Assembly (NCBI RefSeq): GCF_003260125.1
Contig: NZ_QHKO01000001.1
Span: forward strand, 1,010,914-1,074,913
Reading direction: 5' to 3'
Length of the DNA: 64,000 nt
Source of the DNA: Lujinxingia litoralis
GTDB taxonomy: Bacteria > Myxococcota_A > Bradymonadia > Bradymonadales > Bradymonadaceae
A program made the translations under genes and the position numbers. The notes beneath the pieces were generated by a model, which made no database searches, had not been told where the DNA came from, and was given only the letters and a program-made list of their open reading frames with translations. This document shows, one piece after another, positions 55,195 through 64,000 of this stretch; the stretch's first letter is position 1; the number at the start of each line of letters is the position of its first letter.

Positions 55195-57366
55195 ATGCAA
55201 CTTCAAAACCGCCTGAACTCCATTATCAAAAAAGTCCGCTCCTACCACCCGGATCCGGACATTGCCCAGCTGCGCGAAGCCTACGAATTTGCCGCCGCCA
55301 TGCACGAAGGCCAGATGCGCAAGAGCGGCGAGCCCTACATGAGCCATCCCCTTGAGGTGATGGACATTATTGCGGATCTGCGCCTGGACGTGGCCAGCCT
55401 GGTCGCCGGCCTGCTCCACGACACCGTGGAAGACACCGACACCACCGTGGAGGAGCTGCGCGAGCGCTTCGGCGAAGACGTCGCCTATCTGGTCGACGGG
55501 GTCACCAAACTCTCTAAATTTCAGTTCAACACCCGTGAAGAAGCTCAGGCGGAGAACATCCGCAAGATGATCATCGCCATGAGCCGCGATCTGCGCGTGA
55601 TCTTGGTCAAGCTCGCCGACCGCCTCCATAACATGCGCACCCTCAAGTACATGAGCCCCTCCTCCCAGGAGCGCATCTCCCGGGAGACCATGGACATTTA
55701 CTCGCCACTGGCCCATCGCCTGGGGCTGAACTGGGTCAAAACCGAGCTCGAAGACCTCTCCTTTCGCTACCTCCACACCGAGGCCTACTACGACATCGCC
55801 GAGAAGGTGGCCTCCAAGAAGCGTCAGCGCGAGAACTTCATCCGCGAGGTCATCACGATCCTCCAGGAGCTCTTAAGCGAGAATAACATCGGCGGCGAAG
55901 TCTACGGACGGCCCAAAAACTTCTGGAGCATCTACCGCAAGATGCGTCACAACCAGATCGAGTTTGAGCAGGTCTTCGACGTGCTGGCCTTCCGCATTCT
56001 CGTCGACGAGCGGGTGCAATGCTACGAGTCGCTGGGCCTGGTGCATAACCTGTGGAAACCCATCCCGGGACGCTTTAAAGACTACATCGCGATCTCCAAA
56101 CCCAACGGCTACCAGTCGCTGCATACCTCGGTGATCGGCCCCTACCAGGAACGCATCGAGATCCAGATTCGCACCCACGACATGCACAAAGTCGCCGAGG
56201 AGGGGATCGCCGCCCACTGGCTCTACAAAGAGGGCAAGGCCGTACCCGACAAAGACGACCAGAAGTTCGCCTGGCTCCACCGCCTGATGGAGGAGCACCA
56301 GGATCACGAAGATCCCATGGAGTTTCTGGAGTCGGTCAAGATCGACCTCTTCCACGACGAGGTCTACGTCTTCACCCCCGATGGCGATGTTCTGAGCTTC
56401 CCGGCCGGCGCGACCTGTGTGGACTTCGCCTTTGCGATTCACTCCGAGGTCGGCGCGCACTGCTCCGGCGCCAAGGTCAACGGCATGATGGTCCCGCTGA
56501 AGACCGAGCTTCACAACGGCGACATCGTCGAGATCCTCACTCACAAGAATCAGCGCCCCAACAAAGACTGGCTCAACTTTGTGACCACCAGTCGCGCGCG
56601 CACCAAGATTCGCAACTCCGTACGCCGCGAACAGCGCGAACGCAGCCAGGAACTGGGACGCGAGCTCCTGGACAAAGAGCTCAAGCGCTACCAGACCAAC
56701 ATCCGCGCCTGGGATCGCGCTGGCAACCTGGCAAAAGCCGCCGACTTAAGCCGCTTTAACTCCGTCGACGACATGCTCGCCGACATCGGCTACGGCAAGA
56801 CCCAGCCCGACACCATCGTCGAGAAGATCTACCCCACCGAAAACAAGAAAGCCCGGGCGGTGGAGAACGAATCGAAGATCGGCCAGCTCTGGGACAAACT
56901 GGTCCATCGCGGCAAGACCGGCGTGGTCCTCGACGGCATCGAAGACGTGATGGTGCAGTATGCGAAATGCTGCAATCCCTTGCCCGGCGATGAGATCGTG
57001 GGCTTTGTCACCCGCGGACGCGGCCTCTCGGTCCATACCCGTGAGTGCAGCCGCATCTCGCATCTGGAGCGCGAACGCCAGATCGCGGTGCGCTGGGCCA
57101 ACGATACCAGCGTGCCGGACAACGCCCGGCGCCCGGTGTCGGTGCGCGTCTACTGCACCGATAAACCCGGCCTGCTGGCCAACATCAGCCAGGCCTTCTC
57201 CGCCACCGGCGTCAACATCAGCCAGGCCCAGTGCGTGACCACCGAAGACCATCGCGCCGTCAACACCTTCGAGGTCCTGGTGCAGAACACCGATCAACTC
57301 AAGCGTGCCATGCGCACCATTGAGAAGATCAAAGGCGTGTACAAAGTCGAGCGCACCACCAACTAA
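55195..57366 (+). CDS. Bifunctional (p)ppGpp synthetase/hydrolase (RelA/SpoT)
   Basis: The 723-residue stringent-response enzyme has an HD hydrolase domain (about 24-160; H51, H75-D76 in LLHDTVEDTDTT), a synthetase domain (about 220-340: GRPKNFWSIYRKM, RFKDYIAISKPNGYQSLHT), a TGS domain (about 390-450, VYVFTPDGDVLSFP) and a C-terminal ACT domain (about 645-720). Both active sites look intact, so it should make and degrade (p)ppGpp. I chose ATG 55195; a longer frame adds 39 unconserved residues. Confidence 0.95.
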   Translation: MQLQNRLNSIIKKVRSYHPDPDIAQLREAYEFAAAMHEGQMRKSGEPYMSHPLEVMDIIADLRLDVASLVAGLLHDTVEDTDTTVEELRERFGEDVAYLVDGVTKLSKFQFNTREEAQAENIRKMIIAMSRDLRVILVKLADRLHNMRTLKYMSPSSQERISRETMDIYSPLAHRLGLNWVKTELEDLSFRYLHTEAYYDIAEKVASKKRQRENFIREVITILQELLSENNIGGEVYGRPKNFWSIYRKMRHNQIEFEQVFDVLAFRILVDERVQCYESLGLVHNLWKPIPGRFKDYIAISKPNGYQSLHTSVIGPYQERIEIQIRTHDMHKVAEEGIAAHWLYKEGKAVPDKDDQKFAWLHRLMEEHQDHEDPMEFLESVKIDLFHDEVYVFTPDGDVLSFPAGATCVDFAFAIHSEVGAHCSGAKVNGMMVPLKTELHNGDIVEILTHKNQRPNKDWLNFVTTSRARTKIRNSVRREQRERSQELGRELLDKELKRYQTNIRAWDRAGNLAKAADLSRFNSVDDMLADIGYGKTQPDTIVEKIYPTENKKARAVENESKIGQLWDKLVHRGKTGVVLDGIEDVMVQYAKCCNPLPGDEIVGFVTRGRGLSVHTRECSRISHLERERQIAVRWANDTSVPDNARRPVSVRVYCTDKPGLLANISQAFSATGVNISQAQCVTTEDHRAVNTFEVLVQNTDQLKRAMRTIEKIKGVYKVERTTN

Positions 57367-57407
57367 GGCCCTCTCCCCCATCATCCCTGTGCCCCTTAAG
57401 GAGCCCC

Positions 57408-58358
57408 TTGCTCGCCGAGCGTATCGACCAGTTTATCACCTACCTGCGCGTGGAGCGCGGCGCCAGCGCTCACACCCGACGCGCCTACGCCAGCGATCTA
57501 CGACAGCTGGCCGATTTTCTGGCCGAACGCGGGCGCGAGAACCCCGACCCGGGCGAACTCACGCTCCACGATCTGCGCGCATTTATTGCCGATCGCTTCG
57601 ACGAGAATCAGGCGTCTTCGCTGGCCCGTAAGATCTCCACGCTCCGCTCCTTCTGGACCTTCCTCAACAAGAAACGCCTGGTCGAGAGCAACCCCGCCGA
57701 GCTCCTCTCTTCGCCCAAAGTCCAGAAACCGCTGCGCAACTACCTGGGCGTTGACGAGATCTTCCACCTCCTCGACGGGCACCGCGGCGACTCGGTGCTG
57801 GGGGTGCGCGACATGGCGATCTGGGAAGTGGGCTACGGCGCCGGGCTGCGGGTCTCGGAGTTGGTCGGGCTCAACAAGCAGGACATCGATCTGCAGCAGG
57901 GCTGGGTGCAGACAGTGGGCAAAGGTAACAAGGAGCGCAAAGTGCCCCTGGGCACCAAAGCCTGCGCCGCGCTGGAGCGCTACCTGGCGCGCCGCCACGA
58001 GCTGGTGGGAGACAAGACCGATGCCGACGCGATCTTCCTAAACCACCGCGGTGGCCGGCTCAGCGACCGCTCGGTACGGCGCCTGCTCAAAGATCACCTG
58101 GTGCGCGCCGGGCTCGACACCTCGCTGACGCCCCACGGGCTTCGCCACTCCTATGCCACACACCTGCTCGACGCCGGCGCCGACCTGCGCGGCATTCAGG
58201 AACTGCTGGGGCACTCCAACCTCTCGACCACCCAGCGCTACACCCACGTCTCAATTGACAGGCTTATGGAGGTCTACGATGCTGCCCACCCGCGCGCCCG
58301 CGCCACGCGGCGCCGACGCGCCAAAGAGCCATCCTCCCCCTCTTCTACCGACGAGTGA
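57408..58358 (+). CDS. xerC: Tyrosine recombinase XerC
   Basis: The 316-residue recombinase resolves chromosome dimers at the dif site. The catalytic set is complete: R148 (GAGLRVSEL), K172, H243 and R246 (PHGLRHSYATH), H269 (LLGHSNLSTT) and Tyr278. The start is TTG with AAGGAG upstream. The order xerC-hslV-hslU is common in bacteria, which favours XerC over XerD and over a mobile-element integrase. Confidence 0.93.
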   Translation: MLAERIDQFITYLRVERGASAHTRRAYASDLRQLADFLAERGRENPDPGELTLHDLRAFIADRFDENQASSLARKISTLRSFWTFLNKKRLVESNPAELLSSPKVQKPLRNYLGVDEIFHLLDGHRGDSVLGVRDMAIWEVGYGAGLRVSELVGLNKQDIDLQQGWVQTVGKGNKERKVPLGTKACAALERYLARRHELVGDKTDADAIFLNHRGGRLSDRSVRRLLKDHLVRAGLDTSLTPHGLRHSYATHLLDAGADLRGIQELLGHSNLSTTQRYTHVSIDRLMEVYDAAHPRARATRRRRAKEPSSPSSTDE

Positions 58359-58361
58359 GCC

Positions 58362-58910
58362 ATGAGCTTTCGAGGCACCACCATCGTCAGCGTGCGTCGC
58401 AACGACAAGGTCGTCGTCGCCGGTGACGGTCAGGTCACCATGGGCGAAAAGATCGTGATGAAGGCCACCGCCCGAAAGGTGCGCCGCCTCCACGGCGATA
58501 AAGTCCTCTGCGGATTTGCCGGTTCCACCGCCGACGCCTTCACCCTCTTTGAGAAGCTCGAAGAGAAACTCAAAAAATTCAACGGCAACCTTACCCGCGC
58601 GGCCGTCGAGCTGGCCAAAGACTGGCGCACCGACCGCATGCTCCGCCGCCTGGAAGCTCTGCTGATCGCCGCCGATAGCGAAACCACCCTGCTGATCAGC
58701 GGCACCGGCGACGTCATTGAGCCCGAAGAAGGCGTCATCGCCATCGGCTCCGGGGGATCCTATGCCCTGAGTGCGGCCCGGGCACTGGTACGCCACACCG
58801 AGCTCGACGCGCGCACCATCGCCGAATCCTCCCTCAAGATCGCCGCGGAGCTCTGCGTCTTTACCAACGATTCGTTGACCATTGAGGAGCTTCCCTCAAC
58901 CTCAAGCTGA
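58362..58910 (+). CDS. hslV: ATP-dependent protease HslV (ClpQ) peptidase subunit
   Basis: The 182-residue proteasome-like peptidase has the processed N-terminal Thr ([13 protein letters not shown]), [13 protein letters not shown] and [14 protein letters not shown]. It starts 3 bases after the xerC stop and pairs with HslU. Confidence 0.97.
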   Translation: MSFRGTTIVSVRRNDKVVVAGDGQVTMGEKIVMKATARKVRRLHGDKVLCGFAGSTADAFTLFEKLEEKLKKFNGNLTRAAVELAKDWRTDRMLRRLEALLIAADSETTLLISGTGDVIEPEEGVIAIGSGGSYALSAARALVRHTELDARTIAESSLKIAAELCVFTNDSLTIEELPSTSS

Positions 58911-58962
58911 CCCTGGCCTCTCGGGCTGCCCGGCCGCCTCTGTCGACCTACGGAACCTCATC

Positions 58963-60378
58963 ATGGCTACTTCCTCTCGCACCTCCCACGAAGATCTGGA
59001 GCTGACCCCGCGGCAGATCGTAGCCGCGCTGGACCGCTACATCGTCGGACAGCACGCCGCCAAACGCGCGGTGGCCGTGGCACTACGCAACCGCTGGCGC
59101 CGCCAACAGCTCGATGAGGAGCTGCGCGACGAGATCATGCCCAAAAACATCATCATGATCGGCCCCACCGGGGTGGGCAAAACCGAGATCGCCCGGCGCC
59201 TGGCCAAACTCGCCAGAGCCCCCTTTCTGAAGGTCGAAGCCTCCAAGTTTACCGAAGTCGGCTACGTCGGCCGCGACGTCGAGAGCATGGTGCGCGACCT
59301 GCTGGAGTTGGGCATCAATTTGGTCAAGGCCGAAGCCGAGGAACGCGTCGAGGAGCGCGCCCGCGAGATCGCCGAGGAGCGTATCCTCGACCAGCTTGAA
59401 CTCAAAAACACCGAGCGTCCGCCCCTGGACCCGACCCACACCCCGAAGAAGGCGTTTATCGTCGGCGAGGACGGCACCATTCAGTCCACCGACGAGGCCC
59501 CCAAAAACGTGCGCGAGCACCTGCGCCAACGCCTGCGCCAGGGAGAGTTTGACGACGACTCCATCGAAATCGAACTCACCGACTCCTCCAACCCGGTCAT
59601 CGAGGTCTTCTCCGGCCAAAAGGGCATGGAGGAGATGGATCTGGGCAGCGTGTTTGGCAACATGTTCCCCAAACGCCGTAAGAAGAAGCGGGTCAAGGTC
59701 AAAGACGCGCTCAACGCGCTGGTCAAAGAAGAAGCCGGCCGCCTCATCGACATGGACCAGATCACCCAAGAGGCCCTCCAGCGTACCCAGCAATCGGGCA
59801 TCATCTTCCTGGACGAAGTCGATAAAATCGCCGGGCGCGAGAGCCAGCACGGCCCCGATGTCTCCCGCGAGGGCGTCCAGCGCGACCTGCTGCCGATCGT
59901 CGAGGGCTCCTCGGTCACCACCAAGCACGGTGTGGTCAAAACCGATCATATCCTCTTCATCGCCGCCGGCGCCTTCCACGTCTCCAAGCCCTCGGACCTG
60001 ATCCCGGAGCTTCAGGGACGCTTCCCCATTCGCGTGGAGTTGGAGAGCCTCACCCAGCAGGATTTCCAGCGCATCCTCACCGAGCCGCGCAACAGCCTGA
60101 CCCGTCAGTACATTGAGCTGATGAGCACCGAGGGCATCGAGGTGACCTTCGACGATGAGGCCATCGGCACCATCGCTGAGATGGCCTACCAGGTGAACGA
60201 GACCCTGGAGAACATCGGCGCCCGCCGCCTGCACACCATCATGGAAAAGGTCTTTGAAGCCCTCTCCTTTGAAGCCCCGGAACTCGAAGACCAGGACATC
60301 GTGGTCACCGCTGACTATGTCCGCGAGCGCCTTGAAGGCGTCCTCCAGGACGAAGACCTGAGCCGCTACATCCTCTAA
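58963..60378 (+). CDS. hslU: ATP-dependent protease HslU (ClpY) ATPase subunit
   Basis: The 471-residue AAA+ unfoldase feeds substrates to HslV. It has [17 protein letters not shown], Walker [10 protein letters not shown], the I domain (about 110-235), Walker [13 protein letters not shown] and the arginine/sensor part [14 protein letters not shown] chose ATG 58963 by homology; a longer frame overlaps hslV. Confidence 0.97.
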   Translation: MATSSRTSHEDLELTPRQIVAALDRYIVGQHAAKRAVAVALRNRWRRQQLDEELRDEIMPKNIIMIGPTGVGKTEIARRLAKLARAPFLKVEASKFTEVGYVGRDVESMVRDLLELGINLVKAEAEERVEERAREIAEERILDQLELKNTERPPLDPTHTPKKAFIVGEDGTIQSTDEAPKNVREHLRQRLRQGEFDDDSIEIELTDSSNPVIEVFSGQKGMEEMDLGSVFGNMFPKRRKKKRVKVKDALNALVKEEAGRLIDMDQITQEALQRTQQSGIIFLDEVDKIAGRESQHGPDVSREGVQRDLLPIVEGSSVTTKHGVVKTDHILFIAAGAFHVSKPSDLIPELQGRFPIRVELESLTQQDFQRILTEPRNSLTRQYIELMSTEGIEVTFDDEAIGTIAEMAYQVNETLENIGARRLHTIMEKVFEALSFEAPELEDQDIVVTADYVRERLEGVLQDEDLSRYIL

Positions 60379-60395
60379 AAAAAGGACACCTTGCC

Positions 60396-61601
60396 ATGAC
60401 CGATACTGCTGTGTTGCTCGAGAAGGCCGCCCACCTCAACAGCCCCAACTATGCGCCGGCGCCGGTGATCTTCGACCACGGCCAGGGCGTGCGCCTGACC
60501 GACACCGAGGGCAACGAATACCTGGACTTTGTGGCCGGAATCGCGGTCTGCGCCCTCGGACACGCCAACCCCACCCTGGTCGAAGCGCTGCGCGACCAGC
60601 TGGGCCGGCTGACCCACGTCTCCAACCTCTATTACAGCACCGAGCAAATTAAGCTGTTGGAAGCCCTGGTCGCGGCGAGCTTCGCCGACCGCGTCTTCTT
60701 CTGCAGCTCGGGGGCCGAGGCCAACGAAGCCGCGCTCAAACTGGCCCGCCGCTACCAGAAAGTCGTCGCCGGCCGTCAGGACAAAACCGGCATCATCACC
60801 ATGAAGCACTCCTTCCACGGGCGCACGCTGGCCACTGTCACCGCCACCGGCCAGCCCAAGTACCACGAGGGGTTTGAGCCCCTGGTTCCCGGCTTCCAAT
60901 ACGTGCCCTTCAACGACCTCGACGCACTTAAAGAGGTCATCGGCCGTGACACCGCCGCGGTGATGATCGAACCCATCCAGGGCGAAGGTGGCCTGCGCCC
61001 GGCCGACGCCGCCTACCTCAAAGGCGTGCGCGAGCTCTGCGACCAACACGGCGCTCTGCTCATCTTCGACGAGGTCCAGACCGGCGTGGGCCGCACCGGC
61101 AGCCTCTTTGCCTACCAGCACTTTGGCGTGACTCCCGACATTATGACCCTGGCCAAGGGCCTCGGTGGTGGGGTGCCCCTGGGGGCGACGCTGGCCACGG
61201 AGAAGGTCTGGCAGGCCTGGGTCCCGGGCAGCCACGGCTCGACCGCCGGGGGCAACCCCCTGGCCTGCCGCGCCGGCAACACGGTGCTCGAAACCATTGC
61301 CCGCGACAACCTGCTGGAGAACGCCCGCGCCCGCGGGGAGCGTCTGCAACAAGGCCTGAGCAAGCTGGCCGAGCGCTACGAATTCATGATCGATGTTCGC
61401 GGCATCGGGTTGATGGTCGGCGTGGAATGCCAGGACGACTACGCTCGCCGGGTTGTGGAGGCCGCCCGGGCCGAAGGCCTCCTGATCAACACCGCCGGAG
61501 GACACACCCTGCGTTTTGTTCCCCCGCTTATCGTCACCGACGCCGACATCGACGAGGCGCTTGAGCGCCTGGAACGCGCCCTGAAAGTGGTCGCCGACTG
61601 A
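60396..61601 (+). CDS. argD: Acetylornithine/succinyldiaminopimelate aminotransferase
   Basis: The 401-residue class III PLP aminotransferase acts in arginine (and often lysine) synthesis. It has FCSSGAEANEAALKLARRY, HSFHGRTLATVTATGQ, LIFDEVQTGVGRTGSLFAY and the PLP lysine in TLAKGLGGGVPLGA. It follows hslU by 17 bases, so the xerC-hslVU-argD genes may be cotranscribed. Confidence 0.92.
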   Translation: MTDTAVLLEKAAHLNSPNYAPAPVIFDHGQGVRLTDTEGNEYLDFVAGIAVCALGHANPTLVEALRDQLGRLTHVSNLYYSTEQIKLLEALVAASFADRVFFCSSGAEANEAALKLARRYQKVVAGRQDKTGIITMKHSFHGRTLATVTATGQPKYHEGFEPLVPGFQYVPFNDLDALKEVIGRDTAAVMIEPIQGEGGLRPADAAYLKGVRELCDQHGALLIFDEVQTGVGRTGSLFAYQHFGVTPDIMTLAKGLGGGVPLGATLATEKVWQAWVPGSHGSTAGGNPLACRAGNTVLETIARDNLLENARARGERLQQGLSKLAERYEFMIDVRGIGLMVGVECQDDYARRVVEAARAEGLLINTAGGHTLRFVPPLIVTDADIDEALERLERALKVVAD

Positions 61602-61810
61602 GCGCTCCGCGGTAGGCCGGCGCGGTGGCAGACGCCTTGCCACCGCGCCGCACCGGAAGTATCCTCTCAACAGGCATTCGCCCTCTCATCATCCTCACCT
61701 CAGCTCCGGAACGCCCTCGGCGTCCCGGGTCCTCGCCACGTGACTTCAGAACTGCCGGCAGTCGCGCTCGCTTACTCCGGGCGTGCCTGGCTACCACGAT
61801 CGGTCAGACG

Positions 61811-62914
61811 ATGCCTTCCATCGACGAGACGCTCGCCCCACGCGTGCTGAACGGGGTCGACTTCCGCAGCTTGAGCTCTCCGCTGACGCCCGAAGAGTTC
61901 TTTGTACTCTCGCGCGTCGACGGTTCGATGTCGGTCGGCCAGCTCTGTTCGGTCAGCGGGCTGGGCCGCTCCAAAACCATGGAGTGCATCGAGCGCCTGT
62001 GGCGAAGCGGGCTCATCGAATTGCCCGGCGTCGAGCCCCCTGCCGCCACCGCGGCTCCGGAGCCCTCCCCACCCGAGGCTGACGAGCCGGCTCCGGACAA
62101 AGACCAGGACCTCGCCCGGGCGATCGTCGCGCGTTTTCCGATGGCCCTGGCCGACTTTGCCTTCGATCAAGAGCTCCTGGCGCAGAGCGTCGAACTCGAC
62201 GAAGACTTCAAGCGGGAAGTCGTCTTCGTCTACGAGCAGCTCGACGCCGTGAACTACTACGAACTTCTGGGAGTCCCCGACGACTGTGCCCGTCGCGAGC
62301 TGCGCAACGCCTACTTCGCCATGTCGAAGCGCTACCATCCCGATCGCTTCTTCCGTAAGTTGCTCGGCGACTATGAGATGCGCATCGAAAAGATTTTTCA
62401 GCGCATCACCCGCGCCTATCAGACGCTCTCCAACCGCAACAAGCGCCGGGATTACGACGCCTCGCTGGCGCAGGAACCTCCGCAGCCCCCAATACCGGCC
62501 TCCACTCCCCTCGCGCAGCGCAGCGAACCTCTGGAGGAGGTCGCCAGCGAGCGCAAACGTGCGATGGCCTTTCAGCTGCTGGTTCGCCGCGGCGACGCTC
62601 ACCTGGAACACAACGATGTGAGCGCGGCCTTGCGCGAGTTCCGCAAAGCCCTCACGCTCAAGCGGGATCCGCTCCTGGCACTGCGCGTCGCCCGCACCCT
62701 CTTAGCCCGGGACCACCACCTGGACGACGCGCTGGCCTTTGCCCGCGCGGCCTACAAGATCGAAGCCGGCTCCGTTGACGCGCTGCGTATTCTGAGCGAG
62801 ATATACATCAAGAAACAATCACCGGCCGACGCGATCTACCATCTGGAGCGCGCGCTAGAGCTCCAACCCGACGCTGCAGATCTTCTGGCGCAACTCCAGG
62901 AGCTCCGCGCCTGA
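61811..62914 (+). CDS. J-domain protein with winged-helix-like N-terminus and TPRs
   Basis: The 367-residue protein has an N-terminal segment (about 1-75) with helix-turn-helix-like SVGQLCSVSGLGRSKTMECI, a Pro/Ala linker and a J domain (about 146-212: NYYELLGVPDDC, HPD at 176-178 in KRYHPDRF). Tetratricopeptide-like repeats follow (about 255-365, AFQLLVRRGDAHLEHNDVSA). The HPD motif is intact, so it should stimulate Hsp70, and dnaK is the next gene. I chose ATG 61811 because the residues before it are unconserved; no strong ribosome binding site is visible. Confidence 0.85.
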   Translation: MPSIDETLAPRVLNGVDFRSLSSPLTPEEFFVLSRVDGSMSVGQLCSVSGLGRSKTMECIERLWRSGLIELPGVEPPAATAAPEPSPPEADEPAPDKDQDLARAIVARFPMALADFAFDQELLAQSVELDEDFKREVVFVYEQLDAVNYYELLGVPDDCARRELRNAYFAMSKRYHPDRFFRKLLGDYEMRIEKIFQRITRAYQTLSNRNKRRDYDASLAQEPPQPPIPASTPLAQRSEPLEEVASERKRAMAFQLLVRRGDAHLEHNDVSAALREFRKALTLKRDPLLALRVARTLLARDHHLDDALAFARAAYKIEAGSVDALRILSEIYIKKQSPADAIYHLERALELQPDAADLLAQLQELRA

Positions 62915-62978
62915 CGCAATCCTCGCCAACGGCACGACGCATCAACCCGCCACAACGCACGCCCTTTAAGGAGTATGC

Positions 62979-64000
62979 ATGGAGCGCATCATCGGAATCG
63001 ACCTTGGGACTACCAACTCCTGTGTCGCCATCGTCGAAGGTGGCACCCCGCAGGTCATTCCAAATAAGGGCGGCTACAAAACCACCCCCAGCGTCGTCGC
63101 CATCACCGAGAGCGGCCGACGTCTGGTGGGGCAAATGGCCAAGCGCCAGGCGATCACCAACGCGCGCCATACGGTCTACGCCTCCAAGCGCCTGATCGGT
63201 CGCAAGTGGAACTCCTCGGAGGTTCGCCACTGCATTGAGACCTGCCCCTACGAGATCGTTCAGGGCCCGCACGAAGATGTACGCATCAAGCTGCGTGACA
63301 AAGAGTACAGCCTGCCGGAGCTCTCCAGCATCGTGCTCCAGGAGATGAAGCTCGTCGCCCAGGAATTTCTCGGCGAGGAGCCCACCAAAGCCGTGGTCAC
63401 CGTCCCGGCGTACTTTAACGACAACCAGCGCACCGCCACGCGCGACGCCGGCCGCATCGCCGGACTCGATATTGTACGCATCATCAACGAGCCCACCGCC
63501 GCCGCCCTGGCCTACGGCTTTGGCAAAGAGCTCGACGCCACCGTGGCCATTTACGACCTGGGCGGCGGCACCTTTGACATCTCCATCCTCGACATCCACG
63601 AGGGCGTCTTCGATGTGCTCTCCACCGCCGGCGACACCTTCCTGGGCGGAGAAGACTTCGACGCGCGCATCATCGAACACCTGGCCTTTGAGTTTGCCCG
63701 CGAGCACAAAGTCGACCTGCGCAAAGATGAGATGGCGCTCCAACGCCTGCGCGACGCGGCGGAAAAGGCCAAGATCGAGCTCTCCGCGATGCCGGAAACC
63801 GAAATCAGCCTGCCCTTCATTCACAGCCGCGACGATGGCGAAGCCCTGCACCTGCAAACCACGTTGACCCGCGACGCCTTTGAGGAGCTGGTCATCGATC
63901 TGGTGCAACGCACCATCAAGATCTGCCAGGCGACCCTCCAGGAGAGTGGCCTGGAGGTCGATGACATCGACGACGTGATTCTCGTCGGCGGCATGACCCG
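62979..64000 (+). CDS. dnaK: Molecular chaperone DnaK (Hsp70), 3' end outside window
   Basis: The open frame from ATG 62979 (AAGGAG upstream) runs to the window edge with about 340 residues. It has the Hsp70 ATPase motifs: [66 protein letters not shown] and ILVGGMTR at the edge. It follows a J-domain protein by 64 bases. Several deltaproteobacteria carry more than one dnaK; this could be a secondary copy. Confidence 0.95.
   Translation, partial: MERIIGIDLGTTNSCVAIVEGGTPQVIPNKGGYKTTPSVVAITESGRRLVGQMAKRQAITNARHTVYASKRLIGRKWNSSEVRHCIETCPYEIVQGPHEDVRIKLRDKEYSLPELSSIVLQEMKLVAQEFLGEEPTKAVVTVPAYFNDNQRTATRDAGRIAGLDIVRIINEPTAAALAYGFGKELDATVAIYDLGGGTFDISILDIHEGVFDVLSTAGDTFLGGEDFDARIIEHLAFEFAREHKVDLRKDEMALQRLRDAAEKAKIELSAMPETEISLPFIHSRDDGEALHLQTTLTRDAFEELVIDLVQRTIKICQATLQESGLEVDDIDDVILVGGMT

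Noticed and set aside
57408..58358. Mobile-element integrase
   Set aside because: The order with hslV-hslU and the standard Xer catalytic set fit chromosomal XerC; no attachment sites or cargo genes are present.
60375..61670. Long minus-strand frame across argD, also 59083-60234 across hslU and 18426-19685 across the second methyltransferase
   Set aside because: All are antisense to genes with conserved motifs, and none shows a domain of its own.

Overview
This 64 kb window looks like a chromosomal, mostly housekeeping stretch of a GC-rich (roughly 60-65 % by eye) Gram-negative bacterium. Several features point to a deltaproteobacterial or Myxococcota-type organism, and a Bradymonadales-like lineage would fit: several Ser/Thr protein kinases, a receiver-DUF4388-roadblock protein, a FadL-type porin, many lipoproteins, a long cytoplasmic-disordered-tail style of protein, and CIRCE-controlled groESL. 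That placement is inference from gene content, not from a search. I see no rRNA, phage, insertion sequence, integron or CRISPR array; there is one tRNA gene.

Layout. 1-5.6 kb (minus): a Cys-rich lipoprotein cut by the left edge, a Ser/Thr kinase, the primary sigma factor rpoD and a MerR-type regulator. 5.3-11.2 kb (minus): a translation block read as tRNA-Val(GAC), infC, rpmI, rplT, pheS, pheT, ihfA, merR, with a good sigma70 promoter before the tRNA and hairpins inside the block. 11.4-14.7 kb (plus): a DUF721/DciA-like protein, a DEAD-box RNA helicase and a small lipoprotein. 14.8-17.6 kb (minus): a methyltransferase with a long disordered N-terminus and phosphatidylserine decarboxylase. 17.8-22.3 kb (plus): a tiny membrane protein, a second methyltransferase, a FadL-like porin and an atypical histidine kinase, converging on 22.4-24.4 kb (minus): a roadblock protein and a receiver-DUF4388-roadblock protein. 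24.5-29.3 kb (plus): an M61-like peptidase lipoprotein, a metallo-beta-lactamase-fold hydrolase and an exported transglutaminase-fold protein that lacks the catalytic cysteine.

29.3-32.6 kb (minus) is the most distinctive region: an Rrf2 regulator, a cysteine-synthase-like protein whose PLP lysine is arginine, a CysO-type sulfur carrier ending in Gly-Gly-Ser-Lys, an intact CysM and a JAMM peptidase. It resembles the mycobacterial Mec+/CysO/CysM thiocarboxylate cysteine pathway, with a probable pseudoenzyme added next to the regulator. It is followed by a membrane-fused spermidine-synthase-like protein (plus) and a 42-bp phased mosaic repeat array at about 35.87-36.29 kb.

36.4-43.4 kb (minus): a parvulin lipoprotein, two tandem Ser/Thr kinases with membrane tails, groEL and groES behind a perfect CIRCE operator. 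43.6-48.5 kb: proA, rsfS, rlmH (minus), comF, an HNH nuclease and a metallophosphoesterase. 48.6-53.2 kb (minus): prs, rimI, engB (yihA) and two overlapping membrane genes of unknown function. 53.2-64 kb (plus): coaE, an SDR-family protein, the (p)ppGpp synthetase/hydrolase, xerC, hslV, hslU, argD, a J-domain/TPR protein and dnaK, which runs off the right edge.
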